The notes beneath the pieces were generated by a model that was not told where the DNA came from, searched no databases, and was given only the letters and a program-made list of their open reading frames with translations. From positions 1 through 22,602 of IMG/VR virus record IMGVR_UViG_3300025652_000606: DNA of 22,602 nt; one strand, written 5' to 3'. Shown piece by piece: positions 7,166 through 13,438 of this stretch. Source of the DNA: a virus. Numbering within the stretch: position 1 is the first letter of the stretch; the number at the start of each line of letters is the position of its first letter. The translations under genes and the position numbers were made by a program.

Positions 7166-7254
7166 TGGACACTGAAACGATACGAATCATAGCAGGGGCG
7201 ATTGTCCTTGCATCACTACTGGCAACAAAACTACAGGAAAGGAAAAGCAAATGA
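7165..7254 (+). CDS. 29-aa single-span membrane peptide, holin or holin-like candidate
   Basis: The ATG at 7165 opens a 29-codon frame ending in TGA at 7252-7254. The peptide has a short N-terminus (MDTETIR), one hydrophobic stretch (IIAGAIVLASLLAT, residues 8-21) and a positively charged tail (KLQERKSK). This gives a strongly positive C-terminal end typical of tiny membrane peptides. It is coupled on both sides: TAATG with the upstream gene and ATGA with the transglycosylase. GGGGGAG lies 7-13 nt upstream of the start. A pore-forming holin or pinholin next to a peptidoglycan enzyme is the natural reading. It is very short for a holin, so a regulator of lysis is an alternative. It is easily missed by gene finders with a length cut-off. 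Confidence 0.65.
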   Translation: MDTETIRIIAGAIVLASLLATKLQERKSK

Positions 7255-7622
7255 TTGATTGGATATTATTACTGACTGCACTGATAGCGGTCGAATCGAG
7301 CGGAGATCCTAACGCAATAGGAGATAATGGGAAAGCTTATGGATGCTTGCAACTGCACTCAGCATACGTACAGGACGCAGCAGAGTACGCTAGGCAAGAT
7401 TGGACGCACGAAGACGCATTCGATCCCGAAAAATCGAAGCAAATCGTTAGGGCGTACATGGCGAGATACGCAACAGAGCGTAGACTAGTCAGAACTCCGA
7501 CATATGAGGACATTTCAAGAATCCACAATGGAGGCCCTATGGGGTTTAGAAAATCAGCTACAGATAAGTACTGGCAGAAAGTGAAGAAAAAGCTTGAACA
7601 GCTAGGGGTGCAGGGTCTTTAA
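7251..7622 (+). CDS. Lytic transglycosylase-like endolysin
   Basis: This 123-residue lysozyme-fold enzyme cleaves peptidoglycan. The SLT/goose-lysozyme-like hallmarks are present in order: catalytic Glu in ALIAVESSGDP (E15), the KAYGCLQLH segment (residues 28-36), and RIHNGGPMG (90-98) before the final helix with the TDKYWQKV pattern. The N-terminal hydrophobic stretch (WILLLTALIAV) is the catalytic helix of the fold; it might also act as a weak membrane anchor. The start overlaps the stop of the 29-aa membrane peptide by ATGA. It lies in the early-direction operon rather than among virion genes, which suggests an endolysin for host lysis, not a tail-borne enzyme. The catalytic domain fills the whole protein, with no cell-wall-binding domain. 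Confidence 0.85.
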   Translation: MIDWILLLTALIAVESSGDPNAIGDNGKAYGCLQLHSAYVQDAAEYARQDWTHEDAFDPEKSKQIVRAYMARYATERRLVRTPTYEDISRIHNGGPMGFRKSATDKYWQKVKKKLEQLGVQGL

Positions 7623-7659
7623 TGGCATCTTCACTAACAAAATAAACATAACAATACGC

Positions 7660-7962
7660 ATGAAAAACAAAACACACACACACAAGGCACTCGAAGGAGT
7701 GCTTACAGACATAGAGGAGATCCGAAAGGATGTAACGAGTGGCGAGAGAGTATTTGCAGATATGCAGCTCGATCATTTAACTAGAACTGTAAGGTCTATC
7801 CAACGGGAACAGCTCCCAATGGACGTGGACGACGCAAAGGCCGAGGGATTATCTTACGCATACAACGACGCTGCCGACAATCTCAACAGCTTATCCGCTA
7901 GGATTTACGACATATGCTCGCCAGGCATCTGCTCGCCAGGAGAGTGCAATACCACGCCATGA
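7660..7962 (+). CDS. Hypothetical early protein with C-terminal CSPG repeat
   Basis: This is a 100-residue protein, helical and charged through residue 85. It ends in a short cysteine- and proline-containing tail in which ICSPG occurs twice, encoded by a 15-bp tandem duplication. The N-terminus carries a Thr/His alternation (MKNKTHTHKALEG). The family is unknown to me. The gene follows a 37-bp gap after the transglycosylase and is ATGA-coupled to the next gene. Confidence 0.7.
   Translation: MKNKTHTHKALEGVLTDIEEIRKDVTSGERVFADMQLDHLTRTVRSIQREQLPMDVDDAKAEGLSYAYNDAADNLNSLSARIYDICSPGICSPGECNTTP
7911..7940 (+). repeat. 15-bp tandem duplication within the 100-aa gene
   Basis: CATATGCTCGCCAGG (7911-7925) is followed immediately by CATCTGCTCGCCAGG (7926-7940), with a single mismatch. 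It adds five residues (ICSPG) to the C-terminus of the encoded protein and looks like a recent slippage event. Confidence 0.75.
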
Positions 7963-8144
7963 GCAAGTGTTATTACAGCGAGTGGAATCAGGGCAGCCTA
8001 TCGAGAAACCTTATGGTTGACGAGGAGTTACCCGAAACAGATGATACGATCTGGCCAGAAAAACCTGAAGGAATTTTGGCAGATCTTTTAGATAGAATAA
8101 ACATGGAGTACCAAGAAATCATAAAACAAAATGAAACCAAATAA
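7959..8144 (+). CDS. Small acidic early protein
   Basis: This is a 61-residue acidic protein starting MSKCYYSEWNQGSLSR; family not recognised. I chose the ATG at 7959 because it overlaps the preceding TGA (ATGA), as many gene pairs in this operon do. An in-frame upstream codon at 7914 would place the start inside the tandem duplication of the previous gene. It overlaps the next gene by 14 bp. No membrane segment or catalytic motif is visible. Confidence 0.65.
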   Translation: MSKCYYSEWNQGSLSRNLMVDEELPETDDTIWPEKPEGILADLLDRINMEYQEIIKQNETK

Positions 8145-8376
8145 TACAATAGAAGTAAAAGTAGAAGACGTACGCTTTGACGTGCAAATGGATGGAGACT
8201 GCCCACAAGATATGTTCGCTGATGGGGTATGGCTCGTTGGCTCTGTTCAGGAGCTATCGTGCGTACTAGACCCTAAGGTCTACGATGCAATCGAAGAGGC
8301 AGCACGGCAAGAAATCATAGAGAGGCAGTACGATGGTGCCATTGAGAGATACATGGAGGAGTGCATAGGATCATGA
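8131..8376 (+). CDS. Small acidic early protein
   Basis: This is an 81-residue acidic protein (MKPNNTIEVKVEDVRFDVQM...) with a beta-prone N-terminal half, then a helical, arginine/glutamate-rich C-terminal half. Function unknown. It begins inside the end of the upstream gene (14 bp overlap) and ends in an ATGA overlap with the next gene, so it belongs to the coupled string 7660-9180. Confidence 0.7.
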   Translation: MKPNNTIEVKVEDVRFDVQMDGDCPQDMFADGVWLVGSVQELSCVLDPKVYDAIEEAARQEIIERQYDGAIERYMEECIGS

Positions 8377-8801
8377 CTAAAGAACAGAAAGAAAATATAC
8401 AGAAACAGAGTATGTGCTACGCTGATGTTAGCAGTGCGTACTACCTAGGAAAGCAGTTCGCCCTTAAGTACGGGAGTCAAGTGCTAGGCACAAGCTCTAC
8501 ACCATTCGGAGCGAAGCAGGCTAAGAACCGACTTCAAAACCAGCTTGGCGTAAAGGGCGTAAAGGTTGTACCACTAGAGAAGGTGGTGCAGGATCATAGA
8601 GAACTGATGGAAGGCCCATGCGGTAAGAAGATCATGAGGGCAGTCGGTCAAGAAAAATACGATGCTGAAGTCCAGAGGATAGCCGATCTCCTGAACCCAG
8701 TCAACGATAGCGAAATGGAGGCCGTTAAGGAGGTAGCATTGGACAACCTTATGAAGAAGGCAGTAATAGAAGCCATACCATGGGGGACACTAGTAAGATA
8801 G
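8373..8801 (+). CDS. Hypothetical early protein
   Basis: This is a 142-residue mixed-charge protein starting MTKEQKENIQKQS. The ATG at 8373 overlaps the previous TGA and is downstream of GGAGGAG; a GTG at 8361 in frame is less likely. The middle (LGTSSTPFGAKQAKNRLQNQ) is basic and the C-terminal half helical. I recognise no domain. It sits in the block of small genes before the structured leader and helicase. Confidence 0.75.
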   Translation: MTKEQKENIQKQSMCYADVSSAYYLGKQFALKYGSQVLGTSSTPFGAKQAKNRLQNQLGVKGVKVVPLEKVVQDHRELMEGPCGKKIMRAVGQEKYDAEVQRIADLLNPVNDSEMEAVKEVALDNLMKKAVIEAIPWGTLVR

Positions 8802-9052
8802 TTATGAAGTACAACACAGAAAAAATACGCGCACTAGGCATAGATCCTAGTGACCTGAGAACTTCCCTGTACTGCCACTGGGAGATGGAGAAGCTGGACT
8901 ATCACCTAGACAGGATGGTTTCCTACTTGATTGAGAACAGGTTACCACACGCACTGTCCCGTATAGTGATTGATGAGATCGAGGAAGGCAAGGATGAGCT
9001 AAGGAAGATCTTCGATTACTTGTACAAAAAGGAGGGTCGGCTTGACAAATGA
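8780..9052 (+). CDS. Small helical early protein
   Basis: This is a 90-residue protein from the ATG at 8780 (preceded by AGAAG at 7 nt), or 82 residues from a second ATG at 8804, just after the previous stop. The choice is not decided by the sequence. The body (EMEKLDYHLDRMVSYL, then EIEEGKDELRKIFDYLYKK) is strongly helical and acidic. Function unknown. Its TGA overlaps the next ATG (ATGA at 9049). Confidence 0.7.
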   Translation: MGDTSKIVMKYNTEKIRALGIDPSDLRTSLYCHWEMEKLDYHLDRMVSYLIENRLPHALSRIVIDEIEEGKDELRKIFDYLYKKEGRLDK

Positions 9053-9180
9053 AGAAAGTTTGTCCAATTCCTTTCTGCGGTAGTAATACCATCAAAGATA
9101 GTTGCACCCTTGCCTTGAAATCAGGCGTACCTAGTGGTACAAGGGACATCGGTTACCAGAACTCGCCCGTCTGGTTGTAA
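9049..9180 (+). CDS. 43-aa cysteine-containing small ORF, possible leader peptide
   Basis: This frame is ATGA-coupled to the preceding gene and runs 43 codons. The N-terminus VCPIPFCGSNTIKDSC has three cysteines and a CP..FCGS pattern that faintly recalls Lar-type or zinc-ribbon peptides, but a full four-ligand site is absent. GGAGG lies 12 nt upstream. The frame runs through strongly base-paired RNA (hairpin with GTAA loop 9079-9090; three-way junction 9107-9145; hairpin 9155-9175). It may therefore be a translated leader peptide, a true small gene, or a chance frame over structured RNA. Confidence 0.45.
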   Translation: MKKVCPIPFCGSNTIKDSCTLALKSGVPSGTRDIGYQNSPVWL

Positions 9181-9332
9181 AAAGGATTGCGAAAGCAATG
9201 GCTAATGCCTGACCAAAGAGGATCATAGTGACGTACCGAGTCCTCTCAGGCACCAGCTCTACATTGACTCATTACAGGGATCAAGGATAGAATGGTTAGT
9301 CCCTTGTAGGGGCTAATTGTACCCAGATACAA
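9079..9332 (+). ncRNA. Multi-helix structured RNA leader upstream of the helicase
   Basis: On the plus strand, many perfect helices are visible: GGTA/TACC with GTAA loop (9079-9090); a linker-free three-way junction (CCCTT 9107-9111 with AAGGG 9141-9145, enclosing 9112-9126 and 9127-9140); ACCAGA/TCTGGT (9155-9160 with 9170-9175); ATTGC-GAAA-GCAAT (9186-9199); a 12-position stem 9201-9212/9246-9257 with 10 pairs; an inner stem 9218-9224/9238-9245 with one bulge; TAGTCCC/GGGGCTA (9297-9303/9309-9315); and TTGTA/TACAA (9317-9332). A 10-nt long-range helix, TACAAGGGAC (9138-9147) with GTCCCTTGTA (9299-9308), competes with two of these. There is no U-run. I do not recognise the class. Confidence 0.55.
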
Positions 9333-9366
9333 CGATCTATTAAGGGATTAGAGGACAGATTAAACT

Positions 9367-10722
9367 ATGGGATTAACGATAGAACAACAGCACGTGATGG
9401 ACTGTATGCTTACTGGCAGACAGGGCAGTAGACTAATATGCTTTGGGTCAGCGGGTACAGGTAAGTCATTTCTGATAAAAGAAATAGTTAAGACATTCGA
9501 TTGCTCGATCTTAGCAGCACCAACTGGCAGAGCAGCTACTATCATTGGAGGCAGTACAATACATAAGTTGTTCGGGATACCATCAACTCATCCAATCAAT
9601 CCAGACTTCAAGGAGCAGCCAGTACACAGGCAGAGGTTCAACGATCCATCTTGCAGGTACTTCGGAGGACAACGCAAAGAAGTTCTGAAGCACTGCTCGT
9701 GGATTATATTGGATGAGATTGGTATGGTAAGATGCGATCACCTTGACTTCATTGAAGCAGCGTTACGTAAAGCTCGTGGATCTTTCGAGCCATTCGGAGG
9801 AGCTAAGATTCTGTGCGTTGGAGATGTCGGCCAGCTTCCACCAGTTGCCCAGGGCAGAGATGCTAGTACATTAAAACGTTACGGTTACAAGGCTCCGTTT
9901 GGATTATTCCAGAGCAATGTACTGAACACTGACTTTCATCAGGTCAGTCTTACAAAAGTAATACGCCAGGAAAATCCTATCGAGGCTAACATCTTGAACA
10001 GAATTAGAGTGGGTGCTCAGACCAGAATAGATATTGACTATCTGAATACACGTGTGCAAGCACCTGATAGTAAAGCAGTTATACTGACTCCACTCAGGAA
10101 GATACGTGACGATATCAATAAGAAAAAACTTAATGACTTACAAGGAAGGCTATTGTGTTTTTCCGCCACTCGAACTGGATCGTTCAAGAAGAAGCGAGAC
10201 AAGGATCTTCCTATCGAAGAGAAGATATACTTGAAAGATTATTGTCGTGTAGTTGTGAAAGCAAACATGACCTATAAGGTGATGGGAGTTACGCAAAGGA
10301 TTGTGAACGGAGACACTGGTACGTTTTATGGAGTTGATAAGCGTGGCCGTATGATTATTCACAGGGACTCCGACAACAGCATGATTTACCTAAAGCCTAA
10401 GAAGTACCAAGACAGTACGCCCAAGGTTACGATTGAGGATGGAGAGGAAAAGGTTACCGACGAGAGCAAGGGTCAGTACATTCAATTCCCTATCCAGCTA
10501 GGGTACAGCATGACGATCCACTCCAGCCAAGGAAGTACGCTGAACAAGGTACATCTACAGCTACCAAGGCAAGTACCTATGGCTCCAGGTCTAACTTACA
10601 CAGCCTTATCTAGAATCAAATCGTTCTCTGACTTGACATTATCCAGAGATCTGCAAATGTACGATATATGGAGCGACGTTTCCGCTTCTTTTCACCATCA
10701 ACAGTACGAGTTTAGTTACTAG
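9367..10722 (+). CDS. Pif1/RecD-like SF1 DNA helicase
   Basis: This 451-residue enzyme should be an ATP-driven 5'-3' helicase of the Pif1/RecD/Dda superfamily 1B group, acting in phage replication or recombination. The motifs appear in order: Walker A GSAGTGKS (27-34), APTGRAA (51-57), the Pif1-typical STIHKLFGI (63-71), DEIGM Walker B (116-120), GDVGQLPPV motif III (152-160), the UvrD_C_2-type motif YSMTIHSSQGSTL (380-392) and YTALSRIKS motif VI (411-419). A short insertion (about 260-370) carries basic and beta-rich segments. GAGGAC lies 10 nt before the ATG, at the end of a structured leader, so translation may be regulated. The next gene is the ssDNA-binding protein. No primase or polymerase domain is fused. 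Confidence 0.93.
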   Translation: MGLTIEQQHVMDCMLTGRQGSRLICFGSAGTGKSFLIKEIVKTFDCSILAAPTGRAATIIGGSTIHKLFGIPSTHPINPDFKEQPVHRQRFNDPSCRYFGGQRKEVLKHCSWIILDEIGMVRCDHLDFIEAALRKARGSFEPFGGAKILCVGDVGQLPPVAQGRDASTLKRYGYKAPFGLFQSNVLNTDFHQVSLTKVIRQENPIEANILNRIRVGAQTRIDIDYLNTRVQAPDSKAVILTPLRKIRDDINKKKLNDLQGRLLCFSATRTGSFKKKRDKDLPIEEKIYLKDYCRVVVKANMTYKVMGVTQRIVNGDTGTFYGVDKRGRMIIHRDSDNSMIYLKPKKYQDSTPKVTIEDGEEKVTDESKGQYIQFPIQLGYSMTIHSSQGSTLNKVHLQLPRQVPMAPGLTYTALSRIKSFSDLTLSRDLQMYDIWSDVSASFHHQQYEFSY

Positions 10723-10748
10723 TACATAACAAGAAACCAATAAAACAT

Positions 10749-11489
10749 ATGAGAGACACACGATACTGGAAAAAAGACAACGCAAAGGGAGGTTACTGGA
10801 GTAAATGCCGTGACCAAATAAGCAATGAGCAAGCCAATGACGGTAGAGTACTACACAAGTACACTAAGCCTTCACCTGGCGAGAGATGGCAGTACACTAC
10901 AGATAAACTGTTCGGTAATATCGAGTCCGTTTACATCGACAACGGAATGTACGGTGAGGTTCTAAACATAGGACTTCAGAACGATCAAGGAGTAGATGTA
11001 CTTAGCGTACCTGTATGGAAAGACAAAGCCAACGGTAAGTTAGCTGTTGATTTCAAGGGGATCGCTAAGAAAATTCCTAACATCTCTGTTCATTCTCCTT
11101 TGAGTGCAGCTACTTGGATAAACTCTAAGGGAGCTTACACGTTCAAAGATCCACAGGGGAATGAGCGTACAATCGTACCTATCTACATCACGATGCAGCA
11201 AGGTGGAGCTAACGTTGCTTCAGCGTTCCCTTATGAGGACGGTAAGTACGTTGGAGTTCCTGAAGCAGATTCTGCTAAGATCGGGGACAAGACGTACTTC
11301 GACTTCTCTAAGCAGAACGACTTCTTCGTGGACACAGTTAATCGCTTCATCCAAGATAATCAATCTGTCTTTGAGGAACGTAAGGCTAATCGCTCCGCGA
11401 CTCCTGCTGAACAGGAAAGTCAAGAGCCTAAGAACATTCCTGTCACAGCTAATGCTGCTGACGATAGCGACGACGATCTACCGTGGTAA
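10749..11489 (+). CDS. Single-stranded DNA-binding protein
   Basis: This 246-residue protein lies directly after the helicase. The first 200 residues are beta-rich with scattered aromatic residues, as in OB-fold proteins. The C-terminus is a disordered, acidic tail ending DDSDDDLPW, the hallmark of phage and bacterial SSBs whose acidic tip recruits partner enzymes. It would coat ssDNA exposed by the neighbouring helicase. Its length is similar to T7 gp2.5 (232 aa), although the sequence is not obviously that family. Identification depends mainly on the acidic aromatic-ended tail and the context. Confidence 0.8.
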   Translation: MRDTRYWKKDNAKGGYWSKCRDQISNEQANDGRVLHKYTKPSPGERWQYTTDKLFGNIESVYIDNGMYGEVLNIGLQNDQGVDVLSVPVWKDKANGKLAVDFKGIAKKIPNISVHSPLSAATWINSKGAYTFKDPQGNERTIVPIYITMQQGGANVASAFPYEDGKYVGVPEADSAKIGDKTYFDFSKQNDFFVDTVNRFIQDNQSVFEERKANRSATPAEQESQEPKNIPVTANAADDSDDDLPW

Positions 11490-11491
11490 GT

Positions 11492-11911
11492 ATGAGTGAA
11501 ACTAAATGGATTCAGGGGAAGCTTGTTAAGCAGGTGTACAAAGATTCTGCTAACAACTTCCAACTTGAGCGTAAAGATGGTTCAACATTCGGCCTCATAT
11601 ACAAAGGTTCTCCTCTCAGTAAATACGAGAGGGGGACTGAGGTGTACGCTACTGACGCTAGTCTGTACATAGACGGTAAGGTTAAGGTGTACAAGACAGA
11701 TGACCCACCTAAGTTCAAGTTCAAGGAAGACACTACAACCTGCATTGATAGCCAGGGTGAAGTCCAGCCAACTCCAACGGTACGTGAACTCACTACCGAA
11801 GAGCTTACGCTCGCTGGAATTGAGCTGTTGTTAGTCAACTCGCTTGACATAGAGGTTCAACAAGTTAGGGTACTTATTCAGGAACTAGCTTTCAAGAAAC
11901 TTTCTGTATAG
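11492..11911 (+). CDS. Hypothetical protein, possibly beta-barrel, next to SSB
   Basis: This is a 139-residue protein. The N-terminal 75 residues are beta-rich with regularly spaced Lys/Tyr (KLVKQVYKDSANNFQLERK, later GTEVYATDASLYIDGK), which could form a small OB-like barrel. The C-terminal part after a Pro/Thr linker is helical (ELTTEELTLAGIELLLVN). I chose the ATG at 11492, 2 bp after the SSB stop, over a GTG at 11483. It may work with the SSB and helicase, but this is inferred only from adjacency. Family not recognised. Confidence 0.7.
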   Translation: MSETKWIQGKLVKQVYKDSANNFQLERKDGSTFGLIYKGSPLSKYERGTEVYATDASLYIDGKVKVYKTDDPPKFKFKEDTTTCIDSQGEVQPTPTVRELTTEELTLAGIELLLVNSLDIEVQQVRVLIQELAFKKLSV

Positions 11912-11914
11912 CGT

Positions 11915-12562
11915 ATGTCAAAAGTGTTAGCCATCGGGGATTTGCATGAGCCTTTTTGCTTAGACAAATACCTCAGGTTCTGTAAGAACGTGGATCGTAA
12001 AGCTGGATGCAACAAAGTTGTACTGATCGGTGATGTCATCGACAACCATTACAGCAGCTACCACGAGACAGACCCCGATGGCTACTCTGCTGGCGAAGAA
12101 CTAGACAGGGCCATACAGAGAATAGGTAAGTGGTACAGGGCTTTCCCTGAGGCTTACGTTTGTATAGGAAACCACGATAGGCTAGTCCATCGCAAGGCTT
12201 ACACAGCAGGAATATCTAAACGCTGGGTCAGAGATTACAGTGAAGTCCTTGATGCTCCTGGCTGGGAGTTCGTTGAGAGCGTTACGATAGACAACGTAGT
12301 GTACTGTCATGGAGATGGCAAGAAAGCTATTCAAAGAGCCAAGCAGGATATGCAATCAGTTGTACAGGGACACTACCATTCTGAGTGCTACGTTCAGTGG
12401 CATACGGGAGCTAAGTGTAAAGTGTTCGGTATGCAGCTAGGATCTGGGATAGACAAGGACAGTTACGCTATGGCTTACGGAAAGTACGGCCCTCATCCAG
12501 CTATAGGATGCGGAGTAGTGCAGCACGGTAAGGTAGCTACTAATTATTTAATGGAATTATGA
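11915..12562 (+). CDS. Calcineurin-like metallophosphoesterase
   Basis: This 215-residue protein has the complete two-metal phosphoesterase signature in order: GDLH (D9, H11), GDVIDNH (D40 and N44-H45), GNHD (residues 85-88), HGDG (132-135) and GHYH (152-155). Such enzymes hydrolyse phosphomonoesters or diesters; relatives include Mre11/SbcD nucleases, protein phosphatases and cyclic-nucleotide esterases. The compact single domain has no cap or SbcD C-terminal extension, so the substrate cannot be named. It starts 3 bp after the previous gene and overlaps the next (Nmad1-like) by ATGA, within the DNA-metabolism part of the operon. A role in nucleic-acid or nucleotide processing is the preferred inference. 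Confidence 0.9.
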   Translation: MSKVLAIGDLHEPFCLDKYLRFCKNVDRKAGCNKVVLIGDVIDNHYSSYHETDPDGYSAGEELDRAIQRIGKWYRAFPEAYVCIGNHDRLVHRKAYTAGISKRWVRDYSEVLDAPGWEFVESVTIDNVVYCHGDGKKAIQRAKQDMQSVVQGHYHSECYVQWHTGAKCKVFGMQLGSGIDKDSYAMAYGKYGPHPAIGCGVVQHGKVATNYLMEL

Positions 12563-12888
12563 CAAAAGAAAAGTTTGAAGAATTCACTAAGAGTTTATTC
12601 TCTAAAATGTCCAATGTACTAAAGGACAAGAACAACGACTACACCGCAATGAGCACTGACGCTTTCGCTAACTTTGAGCAAGCTAGGGAGTACGGAGTAG
12701 ATCCTCTTATCGGACTGTGCGTTCGTATGGGAGACAAGATAAAGAGAGTGCAGACGTTCTGCAAAACTAAATCCCTAGCAGTGGAAGACGAGCACGTTGA
12801 GGATGCCTTCGAGGATATCATCGGGTACTGCACAATAGCTTTAGCAATGATTAAAGAAAAAAAAGAAAACCATATTGATTACCCATGA
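12559..12888 (+). CDS. Nmad1/DUF1599-like protein
   Basis: This is a 109-residue all-helical protein. The pattern KNNDYTAMSTDAFANFE, then IGLCVRMGDKIKRV and later VEDEHVEDAFEDIIGYCTIAL matches what I recall of DUF1599, also called nucleotide modification associated domain 1 (PF07659). This family was proposed from comparative genomics to act in modified-nucleotide systems of phages. Its conserved acidic and DK residues resemble MazG/dUTPase-like all-alpha nucleotide binders. Coupled translation (ATGA) with the metallophosphoesterase suggests the two may act in one pathway. No other base-modification enzyme is visible in the window, so the role is uncertain. Confidence 0.75.
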   Translation: MTKEKFEEFTKSLFSKMSNVLKDKNNDYTAMSTDAFANFEQAREYGVDPLIGLCVRMGDKIKRVQTFCKTKSLAVEDEHVEDAFEDIIGYCTIALAMIKEKKENHIDYP

Positions 12889-13097
12889 ACGAAGACACCT
12901 GTCAAAATTGCAACTGCAACCTAAACCAAGGGTACGTGCTTACCTTTAAGACCCCAAACAAAACGTGTACTGTGGCATTAGACGATGTTGATATGATGCT
13001 GCATGAGGTCTTGGATGAACTTGTTACCCCAGCAATAGAGGGAGTAGGGTACTCCGTAAAGCCAGGACACTTAGATATTTTTTACAGAGAAGAATGA
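12885..13097 (+). CDS. Small cysteine-containing acidic protein
   Basis: This is a 70-residue protein beginning MNEDTCQNCNCNLNQGY, with a CxxCxC cluster at residues 6-11 and a fourth cysteine near residue 28. This could bind one metal ion, but a standard zinc-finger spacing is not seen. The rest is acidic and mixed alpha/beta. It is joined by ATGA overlaps to genes on both sides. Family unknown. Confidence 0.7.
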   Translation: MNEDTCQNCNCNLNQGYVLTFKTPNKTCTVALDDVDMMLHEVLDELVTPAIEGVGYSVKPGHLDIFYREE

Positions 13098-13438
13098 TTC
13101 AAGAACAGTTTAAAGAATTAGCACTACAGGTGAAAGAGATGCTCTCATCTGATTCAGGGTACGTAAAAGAAAGCGTAGCCCCTATGATTGGTGGTGGCTT
13201 TACTGGCGATCTAATGCCAGTGGGCTATCACGTTTTTCCAGCAAGGCAGGTATGCAGAACTGAGCTAGGAAAAACTCTAATGGATGACGTAACTATGTTT
13301 CACCAAAAGGTAATAGACATAGACGATGATAACACTGTGATCGTGTACGCTGAGTCATCTCTCCTGCCTAATGAAACCATTCGGATTCTTGAGATCTGGA
13401 TGCAGAGATTCTTAGAGGAGACAATGTACGAGCTATGA
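13094..13438 (+). CDS. Hypothetical early protein
   Basis: This is a 114-residue protein with helical ends and a glycine-rich middle (PMIGGGFTGDLMPVGYHVFP) of mixed hydrophobic character. I recognise no family or catalytic motif. It is linked by ATGA overlaps to its upstream and downstream neighbours, within the string 12559-13671, so it is probably translated together with the Nmad1-like protein and the nuclease. Confidence 0.7.
   Translation: MIQEQFKELALQVKEMLSSDSGYVKESVAPMIGGGFTGDLMPVGYHVFPARQVCRTELGKTLMDDVTMFHQKVIDIDDDNTVIVYAESSLLPNETIRILEIWMQRFLEETMYEL

Noticed and set aside
6903-7250. 115-codon minus-strand frame opposite the small genes before the transglycosylase
   Set aside because: Plus-strand genes here have Shine-Dalgarno sites and coupled starts. 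The antisense frame has no such support.
8847-9149. 100-codon minus-strand frame opposite the helical gene and leader
   Set aside because: It lies antisense to well-supported plus-strand genes, with proline/serine-rich translation lacking gene-like features.
9297-9315. Intrinsic terminator formed by TAGTCCC/GGGGCTA hairpin
   Set aside because: The stem is good, but AATTGTACCC follows rather than a T-run.
9053-9366. Group I intron as explanation of the structured RNA
   Set aside because: GNRA loops and long helices are present, but I find no matching P7 pair with the conserved core elements, no homing endonuclease, and no gene interrupted by it. Only a lone TAGTCC resembles part of a core.
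11512-11850. 112-codon minus-strand frame opposite the post-SSB gene
   Set aside because: It is a serine/leucine/valine-rich shadow of the real gene with no ribosome binding site or context.
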